64,000 nt of DNA from positions 182,687,725 through 182,751,724 of the forward strand of contig JALMGJ010000003.1 of assembly GCA_023362775.1 (NCBI GenBank). The letters are read 5' to 3'. The position numbers and the translations under genes were made by a program. Of this stretch, positions 40,318 to 52,800 are shown piece after piece. The first letter of the stretch is position 1. Each line of letters starts with the position of its first letter. The stretch comes from Charina bottae. Lineage: Eukaryota > Chordata > Lepidosauria > Squamata > Charinaidae. Below the pieces are notes generated by a model, which worked only from the letters and a program-made list of their open reading frames with translations, was not told the origin of the DNA and searched no databases.

Positions 40318-43300
40318 AATTAGATAACTTCCGATCTATCTATGGTCATAAAGATAAAATAGATAGTTGGTTCTTACATGCTGGCTAATCATATAACATT
40401 CATATATATTTCTTGTCTAATATACACTACTTATATATGATCTAATCATCAAAACCCCATGCAAGCTTTACTCCTCCTGCTTTTTGCAAATAGTCCATCA
40501 AAGGCTTCCACTCTTTAAGAAAATAATGGTTTGAATTTTCTTTTAATAAGCAAGTCAGTTTGTCATTTTCTGCCATCTCTAATAGTTTCAACATCCATTC
40601 CTGTATTGGTACACTTTGATTTTTCCAATTTTGTGCATATAAAAGTCTTGCTGCCGTAATCATATATTGTATTATTCTAAAAAAATGTTTTTCTATTTGT
40701 ACATCCCAAATTCCGAGTAAAAAAAATTCTGGTTTAAATGGTATTCGTATCTGTAGTATATTTTGCATCAATGAATATATCTCAGTCCAAAATTCCTTTG
40801 CAATTTCACATGTCCACCACATATGATAGAAAGACCCTTCTTGTTTTTTACATTTCCAACATAAGTTGGAAATATTCCCGTACATTTTTGAAAGTTTTTG
40901 TGGGGTCATATACCATCGGTACATCATCTTATAGAAGTTTTCTTTTAAGTTGTAACACAAGGTAAATTTTAATCCTTTAGTCCACATGTCTTCCCATTGT
41001 TGGAGTTGTATATTGTGGCCAATATTTTTTGCCCATTGAATCATACAATCTTTAACTTGTTCCTCCACCATTTCTCCTTTTAACAGTAATTTATACATTT
41101 TAGCAATTAAATGTTCATCAGTTTCACATAATTGTATTTCAAATTCTGATTTAGTTTGTTCAAATTCCAAATCTTTTTTATCTAATTTAAATTTCTCTGT
41201 AAGTTGCATATAGGAAAGCCATTGGAAAGCATATCTTTCTTGGGCAAGTTCTTCTTTTGATTTTATTACATAATGTCCTTGTTCTTTTTTAAAAAAGTTC
41301 TTATATGTCAACCACTTATCTTTATTTCTTACTTCTGTTCTATAAAAAGCTTCTTGTGTGGAAATTCATAAAGGTCTCTTATAACATAAAGTTGGTTTAT
41401 ATTTATTCCAAATTCTCAACAAAGATATCTTCTAATATAATGATTTTTAAAGTCTGCATTGACTGTAGCCTTATCATACCACAGATATCCATGCCATCCA
41501 AATCTTAATTCATGTCCTTCCAGATTTAATAATTTTTCATTTTTCAGAACAATCCATTCCTTAAGCCATACCAAACCACAGGCTGCATGATATAGTTTCA
41601 AATTCGGGAGTCCTAGACCACCTCTTTCTTTTGAATCTTGCAAGACTTTGTATTTTATTCTTGGTTTTTTTCCTTGCCAAATAAACTTAGAAATATCTTT
41701 CTGCCACTGTTTAAATGGTTCCTCTGATGTCAATATAGGTAGTGTTTGAAAAAGGTATAAAATTCGTGGTAATATATTCATTTTAATCGCTGATATTCTA
41801 CCCAATAATGATAATTGCAACTTTCCCCATCAATCTAAATCTTTTTTAATGTCTGTCCAAAGTGGAATATAGTTATTTTGAAATAGTTTAACATTCTTCG
41901 ATGTTAAATAAACTCCCAAATATTTTACTTTTTTCTCCATGGAGTAACCTGTCATTTCTCTCAGTTTCTCTTGTTGATGGTAATTCATATTCTTGGTTAA
42001 AACTTTTGTTTTCTGTAAGTTAACTTTGAACCCTGCTAACGACCCAAAGTCTTTCAATTTCTGCATCAGTAATTCAATTCCATCCAGTGGATTCTCTAAG
42101 GTAATGACTAGATCGTCAGCAAAGGCTCTTAATTTATAAACTTCCTTTTTAACTCTAATGCCGTGGATACCATTATCTTGTCTAATATCTGTAAGTAAAA
42201 CTTCTAAAACCAATATAAACAGGAGTGGAGATAAAGGACATCCTTGTCTTGTACCTTTTTGTATTTCACATGGTTTACTAAATTCTCCGTTAACAATTAT
42301 TTTTGCATATTGAGGTGTATATATTGATTTAATCCACTTAATAAAATTTCCTCCAAAATTCATAGTCTCCAATACTTTAAACATAAAGGACCAGTTTAAG
42401 TTGTCAAACTCTAGAATTTTTATAGAGATAGTTCTTGATTTTAGAATATGAAAAAAAAGATTTATATTATAAACTTTAGTGACTGCCAGACTGGGGTATA
42501 AGGTATGTGACCATAAATTCAGAGTGACCTAGCTAAATTGTTCTTATGCATGTATAATGTAACATTAAAAAATTCATTTTTTTATGAATTTTGAGAAAAT
42601 GGAATGTGCTCATGAATGATAACAGACTATGCTTACTCTTCAATGTCATTTATGGGTTTTTGTGAAAGGGTAAGGTTAAATTAAATTAAATAAACAGCAT
42701 TCCACGTGTGTCATGCCGGCCACATGACCGTGGAAGCGTCTTCGGACAACGCTGGCTCTTCGGCTAACAAACGGAGATGAGCACCGGCCCCTAGAGTCGG
42801 ACACGACTGCACAAATGTGCGGGGGGAACCTTTACCTTTACTAAGGTTAAATTATGTGTATGCTTTGGCAGAGACAATATTTGGCAGAGACAATATTTTG
42901 AATACTACATTGCACTGCTTAAAGTTTAGGCTCTCTTTTATGTATTTATTAATAGGAAATTATTACTTCAAATGTCCCATTTTCATCCCCTTCAGTCTTC
43001 TTGATAATGAGCAATATTTTTAATTTGAGGCAAAAACTATACATTAAAATTTTTGGAATTTGCTGGGATTGCATACAAAAATGCAAGCTTGATAATAGGG
43101 TATCAGCCATAGTTGAAATATGTGTTTTGTTTTGTCTTAGTGATATTCTAATTTGTAAAATAAATGAAATTATAATTTCAGTTTTTAATTTTCTTCTTTC
43201 ACTCTTCCATGCTCTACCTTCTGCAGTAATACAAGTATTTTTAAATATTATTTTAACCAATTGGATTCTTCTTACTCTGTGCCCCTTAACTACTCAAGAC

Positions 43301-43835
43301 CTTGATACAACTAATTTAGTTTGATCATTTTACTTATTTTATAGGTGAAATCCTAATCAGTTAGTACCAAAATTACTGATACCAGTGATCCCAAAGTTCA
43401 GGATCATGAGATTTCAGATATATTGAAAACTGTGTGGGAGCATATAAATGATGGATGTTTATATAATGTTTTCTGTTTTTGAAGGAGGGTGCTCTCTTCT
43501 TCTGAATCTTTTGATTTTATGTTAGATTTTAGACAAATAAGTCTTTTTACAGTATTGTCAAAATACAACAGAGGCATGATTGCAGAACACATGCTGACCC
43601 CTCCTAAATTTCCTGGCATCAACTGTAGTGTGATTAGATAAAGATAATTTAATGTTAGTCCTGACATGCTTATGCTATTTCTTTCAGTGTATGCAGCAAT
43701 GTCAAAAGAATTGGTGGTTCTGCAGATCAGATCACCATTCATAAAGGTGCGTATGTCCATGTGGGATTGTGGAGGGTTGTCATGTATGATAGGGTCCCTC
43801 CTTGTGGGGGAGATGGGCGGGATATAAATGTAATA

Positions 43836-43873
<38 letters not shown>

Positions 43874-46800
43874 TAGCATATACATGGCAGAAGCATGAAC
43901 AAAGGCACAGGAATACAAAGGAGCAGGCAAAGCAAAACCACCTGATCCCCTTGGAGAGAGAGGAGACAGATAACAGAAACCAGACTGTTGTCTTTCCTTT
44001 GATATGAAGGGAGGCAGTATACGGGCACAATACAGTAAATGCCATTGTTTATAGTACATGGTGTTAGTATTTCTAATTAGGGCAGATTAAGGTCCTGTTA
44101 GTACAGAAGAATGTAGAGGTGCTGGGATAGCCAAAGTAAAGTCATCCCATAGTGTTATCAGATGTAACATTCTGCCTCTAAAAGTCACAGTATGATTTAC
44201 ATTGGTTTCTTTATGATTCTTGTATAACTGTTCTGGGAGTGTATCACCCATACCCTTGCTTAGTTCGGGGCCCTTTTGCATTCTTTTGGCTGGGAGCCCA
44301 GTGATCATTGTACTTGTGCATGCCAGTAAAAGATATTTTGTTGCATCTATCTCCAAATGCTTTGGTTTCTTATTTAAGTGGGCATTTTTCCCACAACAGG
44401 GCTATTGAAATTATTCACTTTAAAGTAGGCTGACCATACGTCCCATTTTGAACGGGACTGTCCCGTTATTTCACCATTTCTGGAGCGTCCCGTCGTTATA
44501 GTAAAAAACTCAATTTTGTCCTGTTTTTGAAAGCTTCCTGGCGAAGCGCCCATGCGCATGCGCCCCCCACCCACCCCGCACGTGTGCGCGTCCCCACCCC
44601 CCGCCCACTTTGACAGGTGACGTTTTTGCCTCAAGGAAATATGGTCATCCTACTTTAAAGTGAAACTAGAAGACGAAAAATCTCCATGTCAAAGCTGAAT
44701 AATCAAGATTATCCTACAAATAATTGTATCTAAGATGATTTTGGTAATATAGCTTTACAAAAAGCATCAACATTGTTCACTCAGTGGTTTGCTAGAATTA
44801 TTTAAATTAGAATAACTCAGTTGATAATAATTATCAACTCAGAATGATAAGACTGTGAAAAATAACTTGATCAGTCAAATCATTTTTATTTTTCACTGGC
44901 AATAATAATTAAGAAAATTTTCATTGCATAACTATACAAATTCCAGAATGTTAAAATTACAGATGAATTGACATGATTCCATGCAAAGTTCTAACCTCTT
45001 GCTTTGCTTCCTGGTGTAATAAAAGAATAAATATAGGCATTTTTGTCAAATTCTGCTGTCGTGGGTGAAAAACTGTGAATTTTCTAAAATTGTTCTCTTG
45101 TCAAGCAGTCATGCTTATCAACGCAATGACCAACAGCTTCATGGGTAAGTCATTACATATGATGTATCTATATGCATAAGGCCATTTGAACATTATACCA
45201 ACAGACCTGTACTTAAATAGAAGTTTCCTTCCACATCTCTTTCTGGCAACTCCTCATTCCTTCTAAATCTGCCCCAGTGGGTTCCTTACATTTCCAGAAT
45301 GGATCTGGTGCTGTAAGAAGGATTGTAAAGGGAAGTAGAAGTAGAACTGTCCACAGTAGAATTTGTTCATGGGTCATGGTTATATTGAGATGTTATTTTA
45401 AGTCCTTTTATCATCTAAAGGAGGATCGTTAAGATCACCATGCTGCTGTTGAGCTTGTGAAATGGTCTTAATCTTCCTAGGCACAGAAGACAAAGCGGGG
45501 AGGAAGATGGGGGAAAGATTATGCCTGAGACCCCCACCTCCATTCAAGGAGGGATTTTCCAAGTTGGCATAAATGGATTCCTTGACCCCTGTTTAGTCCT
45601 TTAGATGATAAAAGGACTTAAAATAACATCTCAATATAACCATGACATCTCAATATAACCATGACCTAACCCCAGGTGTAAGGTCACACAGCTACCTAGA
45701 AACATATTTAGGATTCCCTTACTAACTTTGCTCAGACTGAAGAAGCTCCTTGGATAAGGAGTGAAACGTTTCCACTGAGAAAATAGAAATCCAGTTGACA
45801 TGATTCAAGCTACAGACAATTCTACCTGGATGACTGAGAACCTTCATAGACATAAGTAAGAAGAGAAAGAGGGAAAAGATGTAGGTGAAAAAGAGGAGAA
45901 TAGGAAGAGAGGATTTAGGGGTAAAGGGAAAAGAAAAGGGAAAAGAAAATGTAAGGATAGAAGAGAAACAGAAGATGAAGGAAGGAAAGCGTTAGAGAGA
46001 AAGAGAAAATAACGGGTGAAAGAAGGAAAATAAAAAAGAAAGGAAGGAAAAGGTAGGTAGAGAAGGATAGAGGAAAAAGAATAAAAATGGAAATAGAAGG
46101 AAAAATATTCAATGGAGAAAAATTTTGAAGGATATAAGGGGAATATTGGTAAAGACAGATATGTAACTTAATGGATTAATTAATTTAAGATTAATTAATC
46201 TATTTAAGAGATAGACAGGAAATGCAAGTATAAGCAATGTAATTAAATTGAGATATGTTATATAACGAGTAATGTAATGTAATGTTAATGTATGTATATA
46301 AATGTAGTTAATGTTGTGTATTATGTGTGTTATGTATGATGAATGCAAATAAAATTTATTAGCAAAAAAGAAAAAGAAAGTATGGTTAAGTTTGTCCATG
46401 TGTTGTGAGATTAAGGAGTTTTCATCATGTCTTCTGACTGCTAGTTGGTGTTCGTGGATGCGTTCTGCTAGTCTTCTGCCGGTCTGTCCTACATAGTGGC
46501 TGTTACAGTCCTTACACTGTATGTTGTAGATAACTCCTGTTTTTTCTTCTTGGGCTACTGGGTCTTTTGGGTTACTTACGATGTTCTGAAGGGTTTTGTT
46601 TGGTTTGTGTGCTACAGTGATACCGTGTGGTTGTAACAGTCTATTAGTACTACTTTACTGTACTGTACTGTGTACTGGGGTGTGGTGGTTCAGCGGGTAA
46701 GACGCCAGGCTTGTCGATCAGAAGATTGCAGGTTCGGAGGTTCGAATCCCTAGCCCCACGTGATGGAGTGAGCTCCCGCACTAGCTCCAGCTCTTGCCAA

Positions 46801-49800
46801 CCTAGCAATTCGAAAGCATGCAAATGCAAGTAGATGAATAGGTACCACTTTGGTGGGTAGGTAACAGCGTTCCGCATGCGTCATGCCGGCCACATAACCG
46901 TGGAAGCGTCTTCGGACAATGCTGGCTATTCGGCTAACAAACAGAGATGAGCACTGGCCCCTAGACACGACTGCACAAATGTGCGGGGGGAACCTTTACC
47001 TTTACCTTACTGTACTGTACAGTCTATTAGTATTACTGTATTACTATAAACTTTTTAACAGATTGTTTCCCCATTTTGGGGTTGTTTTTAAGTGAAATGA
47101 AAATATTTAATTAAAAAAATTGTTAACCACTTATTAGAGCTATTTCAGTTAGATTTGCTAATTAACTTGTTCTTTTGAAAGGTCACAGTTCTAATTTTTG
47201 CAGCTAAACTTACATTTTATGGTTTATTGACAGCACCACATTGCGATACTTGATTTCACCTGCTGTTGAGAAAACAGTGGGAGATGTTTTGGAGAGACTG
47301 AGTGGCAGTGAATTGGAGCAAATATCAGCATTTCCTGGAGTAAATGATGATAAAATATTCTATATTCCAGGAGGCGGTATTACAAAACTATTGTTCACAG
47401 AGAGGTTGGTGAGACAGTAAAGTTTTAATGTTAAAAAGTAACATTGTATTAGAAATTCTTCTTCTTCTTCTTCTTCTTCTTCTTCTTCTTCTTCTTTTTA
47501 AATAGCAGGTTGTCAATGGATCTTTGTTTGGATCCAAAGAATCACGAAACTAAGTCTGAATGACCAATCATGCATTAGAGCAGGGGTGTCCAAGCTTTTG
47601 GCTTCCCTGGGCCACATTGAGTGAAGAGGAATTGTCTTGGGCCACACATAAAATATATAATATAGTTAATGTATATAAGTAATAAAACTTCATTTATTTT
47701 TTTATATTTTTTATTATAAAATTTTTAACAAAGAGGTCAACATAAAACTAGTGGGATATTTGACCTTGTTTTTGTGAAACTAATGCATCAATGTCTGGTT
47801 CGATTAAAGTGGTTGCAATTCTCAGTGAGTTCTCAAGGTGCTCGTCAGAAATTTTAATTCTAATTTTACTCTTCGTGTGCTTCATCCTTGAAAATAGTTG
47901 CTCACAAATGTATGTGCTGCCAAAAAGCGATGTCATGAATAAAGCTCCGGCTCGGATTCCCCTTTCGTGCCATGCCAGACTCTTCTGGTAGTCGGCTCGT
48001 CCTCATCCGAGTCTGGCATGGCGGTGGGGACAGGAGGCTCATTCCGGACCGGGCCGGGCCGCATTGCTAGCTGTTCAGGGCCACATGCGGCCCATGGGCC
48101 GCAGGTTGGACACCCCTGCATTAGAGTGTTGTTTCTCAAATAATAGTGTCTAATTGCATAGGATTGTTTTCTGAAACTCAGGGAAATTTCTGAACCAATT
48201 TATGAAATGGAAGTAGCATAGCAAGTGGGATTCAAATTCCCCCTGGTCTCTGCTAAACTTTTAGGCATAATTAAAATAGTCCTTTAGATCTTAGTCTTAG
48301 ATTCAAAAATAAATGTTTCTGGTATGTTACAATTTTCTTTAAAATGCCTGTTTTGTGTACAGTAGCAGGAGATTCCTTGCTGATTTCAATAACAGCTACT
48401 TCTAAGAAGTTTATTATTATGCTAATTAGACCTTTCAAATGAAGCCTCTGCTATAAGTTCACAATATGGGCTTTCATAAGACTGACAAGTTCAGTTTTTG
48501 AGTGGTTAAAAAGAAATAACTGACTTTTCTCAGGTTTCATGCAAAACATGAATGGTAATACTTCCCTTTCTTCCCTAATTGTATTTAGTGCTAAATAAAA
48601 AGTGTAGGAAGCAATAGAATAAAGTATAGACATATGTTTTTTTATGATTAAGGAATGTCACCAATTAAACTGTTAGTGTTGACTAATGTGAGCACAGAAT
48701 GGATGAGAGAGAGGTTTCTCTCAATCCTTGAAACATACTGAAACAGTGCTGTGTGCATGAAAATATCACTGTCACAAAACACAGGAAAACTCATTTATAC
48801 TTTTCTGAATTCTCACTTAATTTTCTGAATGATAAAGAGTCATTGTAGCTTTTTAGTTGGCAATTCTAAAAAGAGATGATTGTTTTATTTACTCTGTTGG
48901 AAAGTGATTACAGCCCTTTGAGATTGACTAACAGGCTGGTTTCTCATATTGCACTAAGTTATGGTTTGTTTAAACCTGGGTATTGAATAAACTACAGTGA
49001 ATGGGTTTATAATGGGCAGGTCATCTTAGAAGAAGGCGTCCCCGATGTTTGTTATCTGTGACGCCTTCTGGCCCTCTGTGCTCAAACCCAGAGCCTGGAC
49101 AGCATACTTGTGGTAACCCCGACTTCCGGCTGCTGCTTTGCAACGCCAGGTCGGTTAACAACAAGGCTCCCCTCATAAGTGATTTAATCGCGGAAGAGGG
49201 GGCAGACCTGGTGTGCGTTACCGAAACCTGGCTGGGCAGTGAAGGGGGAGTTCCTCTTTCAGAGATGTGCCCACCCGGGTTTCGAGTATGGCACCAGCCG
49301 AGACTCCGGGGTCGGGGAGGTGGGGTGGCTGTTGTCATCCGAGAATCCCTGGTAGCCGTCAGGGGCCTTGCTCCACAAGTTTCTGGATGTGAGACCCTGT
49401 TCTTTAAGTTGGGTTCCAGTGAACAGTTGGGAGTGTTGCTACTGTACCAGCCTCCCTGCTGCGTAGCATCCTCCCTACCCGAGCTGCTAGAGGCCGTCTC
49501 GGGGTTGGCGGTGGAGTTCCCCAGTCTTATGGTTCTGGGGGATTTCAATCTGCCGTCCCTGGGACGGGCCTCTGAAGCGGCCCGGGAATTCATGGTCTCC
49601 ATGGCGACCATGGGCCTGTTCCAGATTATTCAGGGCCCGACTCGAGACAGTGGCCTCACACCAGATTTAGTCTTCTTGTCGGAGCAATGGCAGTGTGATC
49701 TGAGGGAAGAACTACAGCTCTCCCCTTTGTCATGGTCAGATCACGCCCTGGTGACTTTGAGATTCTCATATGCCACCCCCCTCCGCAGGGAGGTGGGACC

Positions 49801-52800
49801 TATTAGATTGGTCTGCCCCCGGCGACTGATGGACCCAGAAGGGTTTCAGAAGGAGCTGGGGGTTATACCCAAGGATTTGCTGAACGGTCCAGCGGAGGCC
49901 CTGGCTGCTACCTGGAATAGGGAGGTAGCCGGGGCCTTGGACAAGATCGCACCTGTGCGGCCTCTCCTATCCCAGAGAACCCAACGCTCCCCATGGTTCA
50001 CGGGTGAGTTAAGGGTTCTGAAAAGGATCAAGAGACGCCTAGAGCGCCGCTGGAGGAAGACAAAGACTGAATCCGACCGAACACAGGCTAGAGCCGCTGT
50101 TAAGGCCTACCTTGTGGCGGTAAGAGCGGCGAAACGTCAATATTTCTCCGCTCTTATTGCATCCGCGGAATGCCGCCCGGCGACCCTGTTTAAAATTACC
50201 CGATCCCTTTTGGGGAAAGGGCAGTCAGAAGTCCATCTGCAGGGTCGGGCCGAGGAATTTTCGAGGCATCTGCAGGATAAAATCGCTCGGATTCGCTCCA
50301 AGTTGGACTCTGAGCGTGAGGCAGAATCTGGAGAGACATCCAGGGAACGTACTCACCTTGTTATCTGGGAACAATTTGACCCTGTTGGTCCTGAGGAAGT
50401 GGACAGAGTCCTCCGGTCTGTAAATGCCACCACCTGTCAATTAGATCCTTGTCCCTCCTGGCTGGTGAAAGCTGCCCGGGGGGTGACTTGTGGTTGGGTC
50501 CAAGCGATGGTAAATACATCCTTGAGTGAGGGGGTGTTCCCGGCTGCTTTCAAGGAAGCGCTGGTGCTCCCCCTCCTCAAGAAGCCATCGCTGGACCCTA
50601 CTATACTGGATAATTTTCGTCCAGTCTCCCACCTCCCCTTTTTGGGGAAGGTGGTTGAGAAGGTGGTGGCATTGCAGCTCCAGAGGATTCTGGAGGAAAC
50701 GGATTATCTTGACCCCTTTCAGTCAGGTTTCAGACCAGGGCATGGGACGGAAACTGCATTGGTCGCGCTTATGGATGATCTTTGGCGGGAGCGAGATGGA
50801 GGCAGTGCATCCATTCTCGCTCTTCTTGACCTCTCAGCGGCATTAGATACCGTCGACCATGGTATCCTGGGACGGCTCAGGGAGTTGGGGGTGGGTGGTG
50901 TGGTTTTACGCTGGTTCACCTTCTTCCTCCAGGGCCGATCCCAGTCGGTGTTGATAGGGAGCGAGAGAGCCAGCCCACGGGCCCTTCTTTGTGGGGTTCC
51001 GCAGGGCTCGGTACTCTCGCCGCTCCTTTTTAACATCTACATGAAACCGCTGGGCGAGATCATCCGTCACCACGGGCTGAAGTATCATCAATATGCTGAT
51101 GATACCCAATTATACATCTCTATCCCGGGTGAAGTAAGTGATGCAGTGACCACCCTGTCCAAGTGCCTGGGGGCTATAGGGGTCTGGATGGGGAAAAACA
51201 GGCTTCAATTGAACCCTGGTAAGACGGAGTGGCTGTGGATTAATGGCCCCTCGGTTTCTGGGAATTTGTCATCTTTAGTTCTGGATGGGGTCGCACTTCC
51301 CCAGACAGACCCAGTGCGTAACTTGGGGGTCCTCTTGGACTCACGACTCCTGCTCGAAGAGCAGGTGGCAGTCGTGGCCAGGAGGGCCTTTGCTCAACTT
51401 CGTGTTGTGCGCCAATTACGCCCTTTCCTTGACCGAGAGGCCCTTCGGTCACTCAAGCCCTGGTTGTCTCTCATATAGATTACTGCAATGCACTCTACAT
51501 GGGGCTACCCTTGAAGAATATCCGGAAGCTACAGCTGGTGCAGAATGCGGCGGCACGGGCAGTTTTAGGTGCACCAAGATCTGCACACATAACACCTCTG
51601 CTCCGTGAGCTGCATTGGGTGCCAGTTTGCTTCCGGGTGCAATTCAAGGTGTTGGTTATCACCTTTAAAGCCCTACATGGCACGGGACCAGGTTATCTGA
51701 GGGACCGCCTCATCCCCATGACATCCTCCCGTCCCACCCGATCTTGCAGAGAGGGCATGCTGCGGACCCCATCTATGAAAGAATTCCACCTAATGGGGTC
51801 CCGGAGACGAGCCTTCTCTGCAGCGGCTCCTGCCCTGTGGAACATCCTTCCACCAGAGATAAGACAGGCCCCCTCGCTCCTGGATTTTAGAAAAAAATTA
51901 AAAACCTGGCTCTGCGACCTCGCCTGGGGCAAAAAGGAAAGCAGTCAAACCTGGGGATGGATGATTCCTTAGAGCCACCTTAGTTATTTAATTTTAACCA
52001 TAGTCAACGTCACTTTAGAACTATCTGCCTCTTGGATTTGAGTCCCTCCTTGAGGGGGAGATGGGCGGTTATAGAAATTCAATAAATAAATAAATCAATA
52101 AATCAATAAATCAATATGCTAAGTTGTACAGTGGGGTTCACAAACCATAGTATCTCAGTTAAACAGCTTAATGGGCTAATGGGTTTTGTCTTCTAATTCA
52201 AGTTTTGCAAAGATTGTATCTTTCATCCTGAATGCATGTTTTTAACTAAACATGAATTAGAGGTAAAGGATTGTAAAAATATAAGGATTAAATAGAAAGT
52301 AATACTGTAAAACTTTAACTACGTAATTTGTCATGCCAGTTGGCTCTAAGAAAAGGAAAGATGGGTTAATTTAACAGTATTCTTTTGAGATAAAATAGTT
52401 CTTTAAATATATAATGTATCCTGCTCCTCTTGTATTCACAATTCAAGGCACAATTTACACCCCAGATCAGGGCTTTCCAAAGTTTTTCCCGCGGCGACAC
52501 ACCAACCGGTGTTGGTGTGTCGCCGCGGGAAAACCCGGAAGTGCAGCAGCGCGCAAAAACTCGGAAGCGCTGCTGCGCTTTCGGGTTTTGCGCGCTGCAG
52601 TTGGTGTGTCGCTGCGGGAAAACCCCGAAGCGCTGATGATGATCAGCGCTTCCGGGTTGTGTGGCGACACACCAGACTGTGTGTGGCGACACACTTTTGT
52701 GTCACGACACACAGTTTGGAAAGCTCTGCCCCAGATGAAGAGAGTTTGTTCAGTTTCTCACATCCTTTCTTCACTTTTATTCCAGTTGTTCAAAAGGAAT

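Larger units (their letters stand above)
40142..42411 (-). mobile_element. L1 LINE, 5'-truncated within reverse transcriptase
   Basis: A 25-bp target duplication (TAGAATTTTTATAGAGATAG plus GTTCTT-type end) lies at 40117-40141 and 42412-42436. On the minus strand the element reads from the L1 palm (GTRQGCPLSPLLF, FADDLV, 41830-42384) through a middle block (41416-41820) to the C-terminal domain with CWKCKKQEGSFYHMWWTC (40442-41311), then a 3' UTR and poly(A). It sits in PSMG2 intron 2. Confidence 0.92.
49019..52110 (+). mobile_element. L2 LINE, nearly full-length ORF2 with one frameshift
   Basis: About 3.1 kb in PSMG2 intron 5. The main frame (49049-51478, 809 residues) carries an endonuclease/exonuclease-type domain (LLLCNARSVNNKAPLI...CVTETWL...GGGVAVVIRE...GDFNLPSLG) and a full reverse transcriptase (FRPVSHLPFLGKVVEKV, GVPQGSVLSPLLFN, YADDTQLY). 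The C-terminal segment continues in another frame (51499-51972). The 3' end has the GGGGGAGATGGGCGG hairpin and an AAAT/ATCA tail. No clear flanking duplication. Confidence 0.95.

Noticed and set aside
43404..44045. 213-residue minus-strand frame
   Set aside because: It crosses a PSMG2 exon antisense, an AAT microsatellite and an L2 tail; a chance frame.
45373..45646. Repeat arrays considered as CRISPR-like
   Set aside because: Only two inverted arms and no regularly spaced direct repeats; eukaryotic context.
45860..46399. Purine-rich tract with low-complexity frames, considered as a gene
   Set aside because: Simple GGAAAA-type composition and AT-rich ORFs with no protein signature.
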